Shown piece after piece: positions 6,750-14,307 of a stretch of DNA of 64,000 nucleotides. The stretch comes from Prauserella flavalba (GTDB lineage Bacteria; Actinomycetota; Actinomycetes; Mycobacteriales; Pseudonocardiaceae). Position 1 is the stretch's first letter. The number at the start of each line of letters is the position of its first letter. Position numbers and translations under genes: made by a program. Below the pieces are notes generated by a model that was not told the DNA's origin, made no database searches, and was given only the letters and a program-made list of their open reading frames with translations. The stretch spans positions 248,001 to 312,000 of the forward strand of contig NZ_MASU01000013.1 in assembly GCF_003202235.1 (NCBI RefSeq), given 5' to 3'.

Positions 6750-9122
6750 TCAGCGACCGTAACCGGCCTTGCGCAGGGCGTCCGCCATCGCACCGCCCGC
6801 GGGCGCCTGGCGCTGCCTGCCCTGGCCCTGCCGCTGCTGCGGCTTGCCGCCACGACCGCGCTGGCCTCCACGTCCGCCGCCCTGGCCGGACTGGCGCTGT
6901 TCCCCGCCACCGGGCTTGGCCTCGTCGTCGAGCCGCAGCGTCAGCGAGATCCGCTTGCGCGCCACGTCGACGTCAAGCACCTTCACCCGCACGACGTCAC
7001 CCGGCTTGACCACCTCGCGCGGGTCCTTCACGAAGTTGCGCGACATCGCCGACACGTGGACGAGGCCGTCCTGGTGCACGCCGATGTCGACGAACGCGCC
7101 GAACGCCGCGACGTTGGTGACCACGCCCTCCAGCCGCATGCCCGGCGTCAGGTCGGTCATCTTCTCCACGCCCTCGGCGAAGGTGGCCGTCTTGAACTCG
7201 GGCCGGGGGTCGCGGCCGGGCTTCTCCAGCTCGGCGAGGATGTCGGTGACGGTCGGCAGGCCGAAGGTGTCGTCGACGAACTTCTCCGGCTTCAGCGCCC
7301 GCAGCGTGCGCGCGTCGCCGATCAGCTCCCGGATGCCGACGCTCGTCTCGTCAAGGATCCGGCGCACCACGGGGTACGCCTCGGGGTGCACGCTGGAGGC
7401 GTCGAGCGGGTCGTCGCCGTCCGGGATCCGCAGGAAGCCCGCGCACTGCTCGAACGCCTTAGGGCCGAGCCGGGCGACCTCCTTGAGCGCGGTCCTGCTG
7501 CGGAACGGTCCGTTGTCGTCCCGGTGCGCCACGATGTTCTCGGCGAGCGTCGTACCGATGCCCGACACGCGGCTGAGCAGGGGAACCGAGGCGGTGTTGA
7601 GGTCCACCCCCACGGCGTTCACGCAGTCCTCCACCACCGCGTCGAGCGAGCGCGAGAGCTTCGACTCGGCGAGGTCGTGCTGGTACTGGCCGACGCCGAT
7701 CGACTTCGGGTCGATCTTCACCAGCTCGGCCAGCGGGTCCTGGAGCCTGCGCGCGATCGACACCGCGCCGCGCAGCGAGACGTCCAGCCCCGGCAGCTCC
7801 TGCGCCGCGTACGCCGACGCCGAGTACACCGACGCGCCCGCCTCCGAGACCACGATCTTGGTGAGCTTCAGCTCCGGCCTCAGCTTCACGAGCTCGCCCG
7901 CGAGCTTGTCCGTCTCCCGCGAGGCGGTGCCGTTGCCGATGGCGATGAGCTGCACGTTGTGCTCGCGCGCGAGCTGCTCCAGCTTCGCCAGCGACTGGTC
8001 CCACTGCGACTGCGGCTTGTGCGGGTAGATCGTGTCGGTGGCCACGACCTTGCCGGTGCCGTCGACGATCGCGACCTTCACGCCCGTGCGGTAGCCGGGG
8101 TCGAGACCCATCGTCGCGCGCGTGCCGGCCGGCGCGGCGAGCAGCAGGTCACGCAGGTTCGCTGCGAACACGCGCACGGCCTCGTCCTCGGCGGCCTGGC
8201 GCAGGCGCATCCGCAGGTCGATGCCCAGGTGCAGGAGGATCTTCGTGCGCCACGCCCAGCGCACCGTGTCGTTCAGCCACTTGTCCGCGGGCCTGCCCTG
8301 GTCGGAGATGCCGAACCGCTCGGCGATGCGGATCTCGTAGTCGCTCGGGCCGCGCTTCGGCTCGGCGTCGGGAGCCGGGGGCTCCTCCGGCTCGGTGCTC
8401 AGGTCGAGGATCTCCTCCTTCTCGCCACGGAAGAGTGCGAGGATGCGGTGGGAGGGCAGCTTCGTGAACGGCTCGGCGAAGTCGAAGTAGTCGGAGAACT
8501 TCGCGCCGTCGGTCTCCTTGCCCTGGCGGACCTTCGACGTCACCCAGCCGCGGGTCCACATGCGCTCGCGCAGCTCGCCGATCAGGTCGGCGTCCTCGGC
8601 GAAGCGCTCCACGAGAATGGCCTTGGCGCCGTCCAGCGCGGCGGCGGCGTCGGCGACGCCCTTCTCCGGGTCGACGAACACGGCGGCCGCCGCCTGCGGC
8701 TCGGTGGCCGGGTCCGACAGCAGGCCGTCGGCCAGCGGCTCCAGCCCGGCCTCCTTGGCGATCTGCGCCTTGGTGCGCCGCTTCGGCTTGTACGGCAGGT
8801 AGATGTCCTCGAGGCGGGCCTTCTCCTCGGCCGCCATGATGCGGGCCTCGAGCTCGGCGTCGAGCTTGCCCTGCGAGCGGATCGACTCGAGGATCGTCGT
8901 GCGCCGCTCCTCCAGTTCCCGCAGGTAGCGCAGCCGGTCCTCCAGCGTGCGCAGCTGCGTGTCGTCGAGAGCCCCGGTCACCTCCTTGCGGTACCGGGCG
9001 ATGAACGGCACGGTCGAGCCCTCGTCGAGCAGGGTGACGGCCGCCCGCACCTGTGCCTCGCGGACACCCAGCTCGTCGGCGATCTTCTGATGAATCGACA
9101 CCTTCTCAGCCACGAAGGGCAT
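6750..9122 (-). CDS. tex: Tex, S1-domain RNA-binding transcription accessory protein
   Basis: 790 residues from the ATG of [19 protein letters not shown], the normal Tex length. Order: N-terminal helical Tex region ([17 protein letters not shown]), a YqgF/RNase H-like core ([20 protein letters not shown]), helix-hairpin-helix units ([20 protein letters not shown]) and an S1 RNA-binding domain ([20 protein letters not shown]). The C-terminus is a Gly/Arg/Gln-rich disordered tail. Tex is a conserved cytoplasmic nucleic-acid-binding factor affecting transcription and stress tolerance. The reading frame stays open far upstream, but that extension lies antisense to ilvD and was discarded. It is divergent from ilvD with only 33 bp between starts. 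Confidence 0.95.
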   Translation of the reverse strand: MPFVAEKVSIHQKIADELGVREAQVRAAVTLLDEGSTVPFIARYRKEVTGALDDTQLRTLEDRLRYLRELEERRTTILESIRSQGKLDAELEARIMAAEEKARLEDIYLPYKPKRRTKAQIAKEAGLEPLADGLLSDPATEPQAAAAVFVDPEKGVADAAAALDGAKAILVERFAEDADLIGELRERMWTRGWVTSKVRQGKETDGAKFSDYFDFAEPFTKLPSHRILALFRGEKEEILDLSTEPEEPPAPDAEPKRGPSDYEIRIAERFGISDQGRPADKWLNDTVRWAWRTKILLHLGIDLRMRLRQAAEDEAVRVFAANLRDLLLAAPAGTRATMGLDPGYRTGVKVAIVDGTGKVVATDTIYPHKPQSQWDQSLAKLEQLAREHNVQLIAIGNGTASRETDKLAGELVKLRPELKLTKIVVSEAGASVYSASAYAAQELPGLDVSLRGAVSIARRLQDPLAELVKIDPKSIGVGQYQHDLAESKLSRSLDAVVEDCVNAVGVDLNTASVPLLSRVSGIGTTLAENIVAHRDDNGPFRSRTALKEVARLGPKAFEQCAGFLRIPDGDDPLDASSVHPEAYPVVRRILDETSVGIRELIGDARTLRALKPEKFVDDTFGLPTVTDILAELEKPGRDPRPEFKTATFAEGVEKMTDLTPGMRLEGVVTNVAAFGAFVDIGVHQDGLVHVSAMSRNFVKDPREVVKPGDVVRVKVLDVDVARKRISLTLRLDDEAKPGGGEQRQSGQGGGRGGQRGRGGKPQQRQGQGRQRQAPAGGAMADALRKAGYGR

Positions 9123-9155
9123 TGTGCCCTGTCTGAATTGAGGCATCATCGGCCC

Positions 9156-10829
9156 ATGGCCGACTACGACATCAAGCCGCGCAGCAGGGCGGTGACCGAC
9201 GGGATCGAACGGGCCGCCGCACGGGGCATGCTGCGGGCCGTCGGCATGGGCGACGACGACTTCGCCAAGCCCCAGATCGGCATCGCGTCCTCCTGGAACG
9301 AGATCACCCCGTGCAACCTCTCGCTCCAGCGGCTCGCCGAGGCCAGCAAGAAGGGCGTGCACGCCGGCGGTGGGTTCGCGATGGAGTTCGGCACGATCTC
9401 CGTCTCGGACGGCATCTCGATGGGACACGAGGGCATGCACTTCTCCCTCGTGTCCCGCGAGGTCATCGCCGACTCCGTGGAGACCGTCATGGAGGCGGAG
9501 CGGCTCGACGGCGCCGTGCTGCTCGCCGGGTGCGACAAGAGCCTTCCCGGCATGCTCATGGCCGCCGCCAGGCTCGACGTCGCCGCCGTATTCCTCTACG
9601 CGGGCTCGACCCTGCCCGGCACGGTCGACGGCCGCGAGGTGACGATCATCGACGCGTTCGAGGCCGTGGGCGCGTGCGCGCGCGGGCTCATCACCCGCGA
9701 GGACGTCGACAAGATCGAGCGGGCGATCTGTCCCGGCGAGGGTGCGTGCGGCGGCATGTACACGGCCAACACGATGGCCTGCGTGTCGGAGGCGCTCGGC
9801 ATGTCGCTGCCCGGCTCGGCCAGCCCGCCCTCGGTCGACCGCCGCCGCGACGGGTTCGCGCGCGCCAGCGGTGAGGCGGTGGTGGAGCTGCTGCGCAAGG
9901 GCATCACCGCGCGCGACATCCTCACCCGCGAGGCGTTCGAGAACGCGATCGCCGTGGTCATGGCGCTCGGCGGATCCACCAACGCCGTGCTGCACCTGCT
10001 CGCGATCGCCAACGAGGCGCACGTGGAGCTCACCCTCGACGACTTCTCCCGCATCGGCGACCGCGTGCCCCACCTCGCCGACGTCAAGCCGTTCGGCAGG
10101 CACGTGATGACGGCCGTCGACCGCGTGGGCGGTGTGCCAGTGGTGCTGAAGGCCCTGCTCGACGCGGGCCTGGTGCACGGCGACTGTCTCACGGTCACGG
10201 GCCGGACCCTGGCGGAGAACCTCGCCGAGCTGGGCCCGCCCGAGCTCGACGGCGACGTGCTGCGCAAGCTCAGCGACCCGATTCACCCCACGGGCGGCCT
10301 GACGATCCTGCACGGCAGCCTCGCGCCCGAGGGCGCGGTGGTGAAGAGCGCGGGCTTCGACGCCAGCCGCTTCGAGGGCACGGCGCGCGTCTTCGACGGA
10401 GAACAGGCCGCGATGGACGCGCTCGGCGAGCTGAAGGCAGGCGACGTGGTCGTGATCCGCAACGAGGGTCCGCGCGGCGGGCCCGGCATGCGCGAGATGC
10501 TCGCCGTCACCGGCGCGATCAAGGGCGCCGGGCTCGGCAAGGACGTCCTGCTGCTCACCGACGGCCGCTTCTCCGGCGGCACGACGGGCCTGTGCATCGG
10601 GCACGTCGCGCCGGAGGCAGCGCACGGCGGGCCGATCGCGTTCGTGCGTGACGGCGACCCGATCGTGCTCGACCTGGCCGCCCGCACGCTCGACGTCGGC
10701 ATCGACGAGGCCGAGCTGGCGCGGCGCAGGGAGGGCTGGGAGCAGCCCCCGCCGCCGCGGCGGACGGGCGTGCTCGCCAAGTACGCCAAGCTGGTCGGCT
10801 CGGCGGCGCAGGGCGCGGTGTGCTCGTGA
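9156..10829 (+). CDS. ilvD: Dihydroxy-acid dehydratase
   Basis: 557 residues. IlvD dehydrates 2,3-dihydroxy-isovalerate and 2,3-dihydroxy-3-methylvalerate to 2-keto acids in valine and isoleucine synthesis. Fe-S ligand motifs are visible: [23 protein letters not shown], and [16 protein letters not shown] with the conserved Cys. The C-terminal [20 protein letters not shown] is diagnostic. A -35 TTGTGC (9122) and CATCAT (9144) pair with 16-nt spacing lies before the ATG, leaving 6 nt and suggesting a leaderless mRNA. The stop overlaps the start of the SDR gene (GTGA). Confidence 0.97.
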   Translation: MADYDIKPRSRAVTDGIERAAARGMLRAVGMGDDDFAKPQIGIASSWNEITPCNLSLQRLAEASKKGVHAGGGFAMEFGTISVSDGISMGHEGMHFSLVSREVIADSVETVMEAERLDGAVLLAGCDKSLPGMLMAAARLDVAAVFLYAGSTLPGTVDGREVTIIDAFEAVGACARGLITREDVDKIERAICPGEGACGGMYTANTMACVSEALGMSLPGSASPPSVDRRRDGFARASGEAVVELLRKGITARDILTREAFENAIAVVMALGGSTNAVLHLLAIANEAHVELTLDDFSRIGDRVPHLADVKPFGRHVMTAVDRVGGVPVVLKALLDAGLVHGDCLTVTGRTLAENLAELGPPELDGDVLRKLSDPIHPTGGLTILHGSLAPEGAVVKSAGFDASRFEGTARVFDGEQAAMDALGELKAGDVVVIRNEGPRGGPGMREMLAVTGAIKGAGLGKDVLLLTDGRFSGGTTGLCIGHVAPEAAHGGPIAFVRDGDPIVLDLAARTLDVGIDEAELARRREGWEQPPPPRRTGVLAKYAKLVGSAAQGAVCS

Positions 10830-11512
10830 ACGGCACGGCGCTCGTCACCGGGGGCACCGGTGGACTCGGCGTCGCGGTGACGAGGCGGCTGCTGGGTGAC
10901 GGCTGGCGTGTCGTGGTGCCGTGGATCGCCGAGGCGGAGCTGGAGCGCCTGGAACCCGCCGAGGGGCTCGAGCTCGTGCGCGCCGACCTCTTCGAGGCCG
11001 CGGACGCGCGCCGCTGTGCCGAGCAGGCGGCCGGCGCGACGTGGGCGCCGCTGCGGGCGGTGGTGAACCTCGTCGGCGGGTTCGCCGTGGGGGAGCGAGT
11101 GGCCGAGACGCCCGTGGAGGACTTCGAGCAGCAGCTGCGGCTCAACCTCCGCCCCACCTACCTCGTGTCGCAGGCGGCGGTGCCGCACCTGATCGAGGCG
11201 GGCGGCGGCGCGATCGTGTGCATGTCCAGCAGGGCCGCGCTGCACCCGTTCCCCGGCGCGGCGGGGTACGTGACGTCCAAGGCCGCCGTGCTGGGCCTGG
11301 TGGGCGCGCTGGACGCGGAGTACTCGCGCCGCGGCGTCCGCGTCAACGCGGTACTGCCGAGCATGATCGATACTCCCGCGAACAGGGCGAGCCAGCCCGA
11401 GGCCGACCGTTCCCGCTGGGTCTCGCCGGAACGCATCGCGAAGGTGATCGCCTTCCTGTGCGGCGACGACTCGGGTGTCGTGAGCGGAGCCCACGTCCCG
11501 GTCTACGGCTGA
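10826..11512 (+). CDS. Short-chain dehydrogenase/reductase
   Basis: About 228 residues from the GTG that overlaps the ilvD stop (a GTG 6 nt earlier is also possible). Classical SDR: nucleotide-binding TGGTGGLG at the N-terminus, NLVGG, catalytic Ser in [11 protein letters not shown], and YVTSK giving the Tyr-Lys pair. The C-terminus has the usual [16 protein letters not shown] substrate-side segment. Cofactor and substrate are not evident. It is translationally coupled to ilvD, but no role in branched-chain synthesis can be deduced. The first 21-bp repeat array begins 4 nt after its stop. Confidence 0.88.
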   Translation: MNGTALVTGGTGGLGVAVTRRLLGDGWRVVVPWIAEAELERLEPAEGLELVRADLFEAADARRCAEQAAGATWAPLRAVVNLVGGFAVGERVAETPVEDFEQQLRLNLRPTYLVSQAAVPHLIEAGGGAIVCMSSRAALHPFPGAAGYVTSKAAVLGLVGALDAEYSRRGVRVNAVLPSMIDTPANRASQPEADRSRWVSPERIAKVIAFLCGDDSGVVSGAHVPVYG

Positions 11513-11516
11513 CGCC

Positions 11517-11600
11517 GACCGCGAGTCGTGCGCTCCCGACCGCGAGTCGTGCGCTCAGGACCGCGAGTCGTGCGCTCAGGACGCCGAGTTGTGCGTTCCA
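11517..11600. repeat. 4 x 21-bp tandem repeat array, copy 1
   Basis: Four adjacent 21-bp units at 11517, 11538, 11559 and 11580, with core CGAGTCGTGCGCTC. The first three are near-identical; the last is diverged (GAGTTGTGCGTTC). The array starts 4 nt after the SDR stop codon. As RNA, each unit can form a small GAGU/GCUC stem. A second array of the same unit is at 12067-12150, on the other side of the START-like gene. Confidence 0.9.
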
Positions 11601-11629
11601 GACGGTTTACGCCACCCGCGCGCCGTCGC

Positions 11630-11635
11630 TAGATT
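11630..11635 (+). promoter_or_regulatory. -10 box (TAGATT) for the START-like gene
   Basis: TAGATT lies 5 nt before the ATG at 11641, consistent with a leaderless transcript that starts at or next to the start codon. The -35 element is not obvious. Confidence 0.4.
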
Positions 11636-11640
11636 GCGGC

Positions 11641-12063
11641 ATGCGATTCGAGGTGGTCCGGCACATCGACGCGACACCGGACGTGGTGTGGGCCGCGCTC
11701 GCCGATGTGGAGCGCTGGCCGGAGTGGACGGACTCGGTGACGTCGGTGCGCAGGCTCGGCACCGGTCCGTTCCAGGTCGGCAGCGAGGCGCGCGTGAAGC
11801 AGCCGAGGCTCGCCCCGCAGGTCTGGCGGGTCACCGAGCTGACCGAGGGCCGGAGTTTCACGTGGGAGGCGCGAGGTCCCGGGCTCACCACGGTGGGCGG
11901 GCACGTTCTGACCGAGAACGCCGACGGAGCGGTGACGGCGACCCTGTCGCTCGAACAGCGCGGCCCGCTCGCACCCGTGCTCGGTCTCGTGCTCGGCGGC
12001 ATGGTGCGTCGCTACGTGACGATGGAGGCCGACGGCCTCAAGCGCGTCTCCGAACGCGCCTGA
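11641..12063 (+). CDS. SRPBCC (START-like) family protein
   Basis: 140 residues. It begins MRFEVVRHIDATPDVVWAAL and continues DVERWPEWTDSV, the typical opening of polyketide-cyclase/SRPBCC helix-grip proteins. The rest alternates strands (VWRVTELTEGRSFTWEARGP) and ends in a C-terminal amphipathic helix (VRRYVTMEADGLKRVSER). The family forms a hydrophobic pocket for lipids or aromatics; no catalytic signature is evident. It is unusual in being bracketed by two copies of the same 21-bp tandem array. Confidence 0.85.
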   Translation: MRFEVVRHIDATPDVVWAALADVERWPEWTDSVTSVRRLGTGPFQVGSEARVKQPRLAPQVWRVTELTEGRSFTWEARGPGLTTVGGHVLTENADGAVTATLSLEQRGPLAPVLGLVLGGMVRRYVTMEADGLKRVSERA

Positions 12064-12066
12064 CCC

Positions 12067-12150
12067 GCGCGCGAGTCGTGCACTCCCGACCGCGAGTCGT
12101 GCACTCAGGACGCCGAGTCGTGCGCTCCCGACCGCGAGTCGTGCGCTCCG
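12067..12150. repeat. 4 x 21-bp tandem repeat array, copy 2
   Basis: Four 21-bp units at 12067, 12088, 12109 and 12130 with core CGAGTCGTGCRCTC; two units carry CACTC in place of CGCTC. The array starts 4 nt after the START-like gene stop and ends 4 nt before the stop of the convergent thioesterase gene, filling the gap completely. Confidence 0.9.
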
Positions 12151-12154
12151 GGCA

Positions 12155-12583
12155 TCAGCGGACCGGGAGGATGGCGCACGTCGTGGTGGCGTGCGCGTAC
12201 AGCTTCCCGTCGTCCACGCCCTCCAGCCGCGCCTCCGCGGTGCCGATCGTGCGACCGACGTGCACGGCGTTCGCCGTGGCGCGCAGCGTGCCGGTCGCGG
12301 CCGTCGCCGGGCGCAGGAGGCTGACGTTCAGCTGCACCGTCGTGTACGTCCTGCCCTCCGGCAGCTTCGACATCACGGCGCACGCCAGCGCGGAGTCGAG
12401 CAGCGTCGCGAAGTAGCCGCCGTGCACGGTCTGGGCCGGGTTGTAGAGGTGCTCGCCCGTGCCACCCTCGAACACCGCCCAGCCGTCGCCGACGTCGACG
12501 AGCCGGAAGTCGAGCGTCTTGCCGATGCCCGCTGGCGGGAGGTCGCCGCGCAGTAGCGCGCGCAGTGTTTCCAGGCCGGTCAT
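12155..12583 (-). CDS. PaaI-family hotdog thioesterase
   Basis: About 142 residues from the ATG at 12583 (a GTG 9 nt upstream is possible). The hotdog signature is present: YNPAQTVHGGYFATLLDSAL, with the HGG and Asp used for thioester hydrolysis, then YTTVQLNVSLLRPATAATG. Such enzymes hydrolyse small or aromatic acyl-CoAs. A TTGTCC/TACGGT promoter with 16-nt spacing lies directly upstream (12591-12618), 7 nt from the ATG, suggesting leaderless expression. It is divergent from an HxlR regulator that probably controls it. Confidence 0.88.
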   Translation of the reverse strand: MTGLETLRALLRGDLPPAGIGKTLDFRLVDVGDGWAVFEGGTGEHLYNPAQTVHGGYFATLLDSALACAVMSKLPEGRTYTTVQLNVSLLRPATAATGTLRATANAVHVGRTIGTAEARLEGVDDGKLYAHATTTCAILPVR

Positions 12584-12618
12584 ACGAGTCACCGTATTCC
12601 GCCCGTTCGGCGGGACAA

Positions 12619-12633
12619 GTACGAAATCCGTAC
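12619..12633. promoter_or_regulatory. HxlR operator candidate
   Basis: GTACGAAATCCGTAC has perfect 5-bp arms (GTACG/CGTAC) separated by 5 nt. It lies between the HxlR -10 box (TAGGGT, 12637) and the -35 of the divergent thioesterase promoter (12613-12618). A regulator bound here would affect both genes. HxlR proteins bind short inverted repeats of this sort as dimers; assignment is by position. Confidence 0.55.
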
Positions 12634-12636
12634 CTC

Positions 12637-12642
12637 TAGGGT
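12637..12642 (+). promoter_or_regulatory. -10 box (TAGGGT) of the HxlR gene
   Basis: TAGGGT lies 7 nt before the ATG at 12650, the spacing expected for a leaderless mRNA. No Shine-Dalgarno is present. Confidence 0.5.
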
Positions 12643-12649
12643 CGGTCGC

Positions 12650-13300
12650 ATGGGCGGTTACGGGCAGTTCTGCGCGGTCGCGAGGGCACTCGAGATCCTC
12701 GGTGAGCGCTGGACGTTGCTGGTCGTACGAGAGCTCCTGCTCGGCGAACGGCAGTTCAACGACATCCGGCGGGGGATTCCCCGCATCTCCAAGACGATGC
12801 TCTCGGCGAGGCTGAAAACGCTAGAGAAGCACGACATCGTGTCCCGCCAGGACGGCGGCTACCGGCTCACCGACGCGGGCAACGACCTCGCGGGCGTCGT
12901 GCGGGAGCTCGGCGGGTGGGCCATGCGCTGGAACCGCAGGGAGCTCGGCCCCGACGACCTCGACGCGAGCGCGCTCGTCTGGGACATCCGCCGCCGCATC
13001 GTGCCGGAAGCCCTTCCTGCGCGACGAACCGTGGTGCAGCTGCGGTTCCGCGAGCCGGACACCGCCGTGTTCTACCTGTACGTGCGCCGCCCCACGGTGA
13101 CGCTGTGTCCCGAGGACATCGGCCTTCCCGTCGCGCTCACGGTGGACGCCGATCTCGGCGCGCTGACCCGTTACTGGATCGGCGACCTCGGCTGGGCGCA
13201 GCTGGTGCGCTCGGGCGCGGTGGAGCTGACCGGGCCGAGCGCATTGCGCCGGGCGTTCCCGACGTGGTTCTCCGGCTACGTCCTGCGCGACGCGTCCTGA
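12650..13300 (+). CDS. HxlR-family transcriptional regulator with C-terminal SCP2-like domain
   Basis: 216 residues. Residues ~5-100 form the HxlR winged helix (CAVARALEILGERWTLLVVR, then RRGIPRISKTMLSARLKTLE). The remaining ~110 residues resemble the sterol-carrier (SCP2) type domain seen in longer actinobacterial HxlR proteins (VVQLRFREPDTAVFYLYVRR). That domain may sense a lipid or acyl ligand. It is divergent from the PaaI thioesterase, the likely target, with an inverted repeat between them. Confidence 0.87.
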   Translation: MGGYGQFCAVARALEILGERWTLLVVRELLLGERQFNDIRRGIPRISKTMLSARLKTLEKHDIVSRQDGGYRLTDAGNDLAGVVRELGGWAMRWNRRELGPDDLDASALVWDIRRRIVPEALPARRTVVQLRFREPDTAVFYLYVRRPTVTLCPEDIGLPVALTVDADLGALTRYWIGDLGWAQLVRSGAVELTGPSALRRAFPTWFSGYVLRDAS

Positions 13301-13361
13301 ATTGTCGGTGGCTCCTGTTAGACAGATCCGGACGGAGAAGCCAGGGGGGAAGGAGCCCGTG

Positions 13362-13745
13362 ATGGTCAAGGTTCTGGTCGCGACGTCGCAGACCCAGGGT
13401 GTGCGTGCCAGCGACTACCACTGGTGTGTCGACGGCGAGCTGGTGTGGATCGCGCCGATCTGCGGTAAGGACTGGGAAGATCCGGACGGCGGTTGCGGGT
13501 GCGCGCGCGGTTTCGCCGGGCTCAACTCGCATCGCGCCACCACCACGGCGATGGTGCGCACGCTGGCGCTGGACCGCGACGACTACGTGGAGGCGATCCG
13601 GTCCAGTTTGGACTCCCAGGGCTACGACACGATGCTGTCGCCGGAGATCGCCGACGCGCTGCTGGAGCTGATCAGCGATCTGCCCGACGGCGCGGTGGTG
13701 GAGCATCGCGCCGAGTACGTGCAGGTCAGGGAGAGGGCGCCCTGA
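13362..13745 (+). CDS. Conserved actinobacterial hypothetical protein, Cys-containing
   Basis: 127 residues from the ATG at 13362, preceded by GGGGGGAAGGAG; a GTG 3 nt earlier is possible. The sequence is VKVLVATSQTQGVRASDYHW followed by CVDGEL, PICGKDW and GGCGCARGFAGLNS, giving four Cys in the first half and a helical second half (TTTAMVRTLALDRDDYVEAI). Cys spacing (C, then C, then CxC) could suit metal binding, but no ligand is proven. I do not recognise a function. Its 3' end overlaps the convergent PPOX-fold gene by 20 bp. Confidence 0.75.
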   Translation: MVKVLVATSQTQGVRASDYHWCVDGELVWIAPICGKDWEDPDGGCGCARGFAGLNSHRATTTAMVRTLALDRDDYVEAIRSSLDSQGYDTMLSPEIADALLELISDLPDGAVVEHRAEYVQVRERAP

Positions 13746-14304
13746 CCTCGTCGGTGCTGTCGAGCGCCGGAAGACCGTCGATGCTCTGCGCGTTCTTCTC
13801 GGCCCAGTAGGCGGTGAGGTCGTCGTCGGTGCGCCGGGAATGCCTGCGCAGCAACAGATCCCGGTCGCCGGTGTGCTCCATAAGCGGGACGGAGAAGCCG
13901 CACGAATCGCTCACGCGCTCCACGGCCACGTCGATGATCGAGCGCGCGCCGTGTTCCTGCTCGGGCCGGAAATGCGAGAGCAGTCCCGGGTACTCCGGGC
14001 TGCCCTGCGGCACGACGCGGCCGTGGCCGTGCAGCCGCACGATGTTCGGCGGGCCGCTGAACGCGCAGAACATCAGCACGATGCGGCCGTTGTCGCGGAG
14101 GTGGGCGATGGTCTCGGCGCCGCTGCCGGTGTAGTCGAGGTAGGCCACCCGGTGCTCGCCGAGCACCGCGAACGTGCCTGCCATGCCCTTGGGTGACACG
14201 TTCACGTGGCCATCGACCGACGTCGGCGCCGTGCCCACGAAGAACACGGGCTGGGCGAGGATGAACTCGCGGAGCCTGCCGTCGATGGCCTCGTGCAGCT
14301 TCAT
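13726..14304 (-). CDS. Pyridoxamine 5'-phosphate oxidase-fold flavoprotein
   Basis: 192 residues with a split-barrel FMN-binding fold: FFVGTAPTSVDGHVNVSPKG, then VAYLDYTGSGAETIAHLRDN and GRIVLMFCAFSGPPNIVRLH. This subgroup binds FMN or F420 and is usually annotated as PPOX-class; its substrate is unknown. It starts at an ATG 3 nt after the cobN stop in the same direction, so it may be read through from cobN, but no cobalamin role is evident. Its end overlaps the convergent hypothetical gene by 20 bp. Confidence 0.85.
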   Translation of the reverse strand: MKLHEAIDGRLREFILAQPVFFVGTAPTSVDGHVNVSPKGMAGTFAVLGEHRVAYLDYTGSGAETIAHLRDNGRIVLMFCAFSGPPNIVRLHGHGRVVPQGSPEYPGLLSHFRPEQEHGARSIIDVAVERVSDSCGFSVPLMEHTGDRDLLLRRHSRRTDDDLTAYWAEKNAQSIDGLPALDSTDEVRAPSP

Positions 14305-14307
14305 CCG

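Noticed and set aside
7056-9155. Upstream extension of the ilvD frame
   Set aside because: It is the antisense shadow of tex; IlvD similarity begins at 9156.
9123-10625. Upstream extension of the tex reading frame to 1291 residues
   Set aside because: The extra 500 residues lie antisense to ilvD, are low-complexity and lack Tex similarity; Tex length fits a start at 9122.
11513-11640. Array 1 as coding sequence joined to the START-like protein
   Set aside because: The frame is open only because 21 is a multiple of 3; the START-like fold begins at 11641 behind a -10 box.
11517-12150. The 21-bp arrays as a CRISPR
   Set aside because: Units are directly adjacent, with no spacers and no cas genes.
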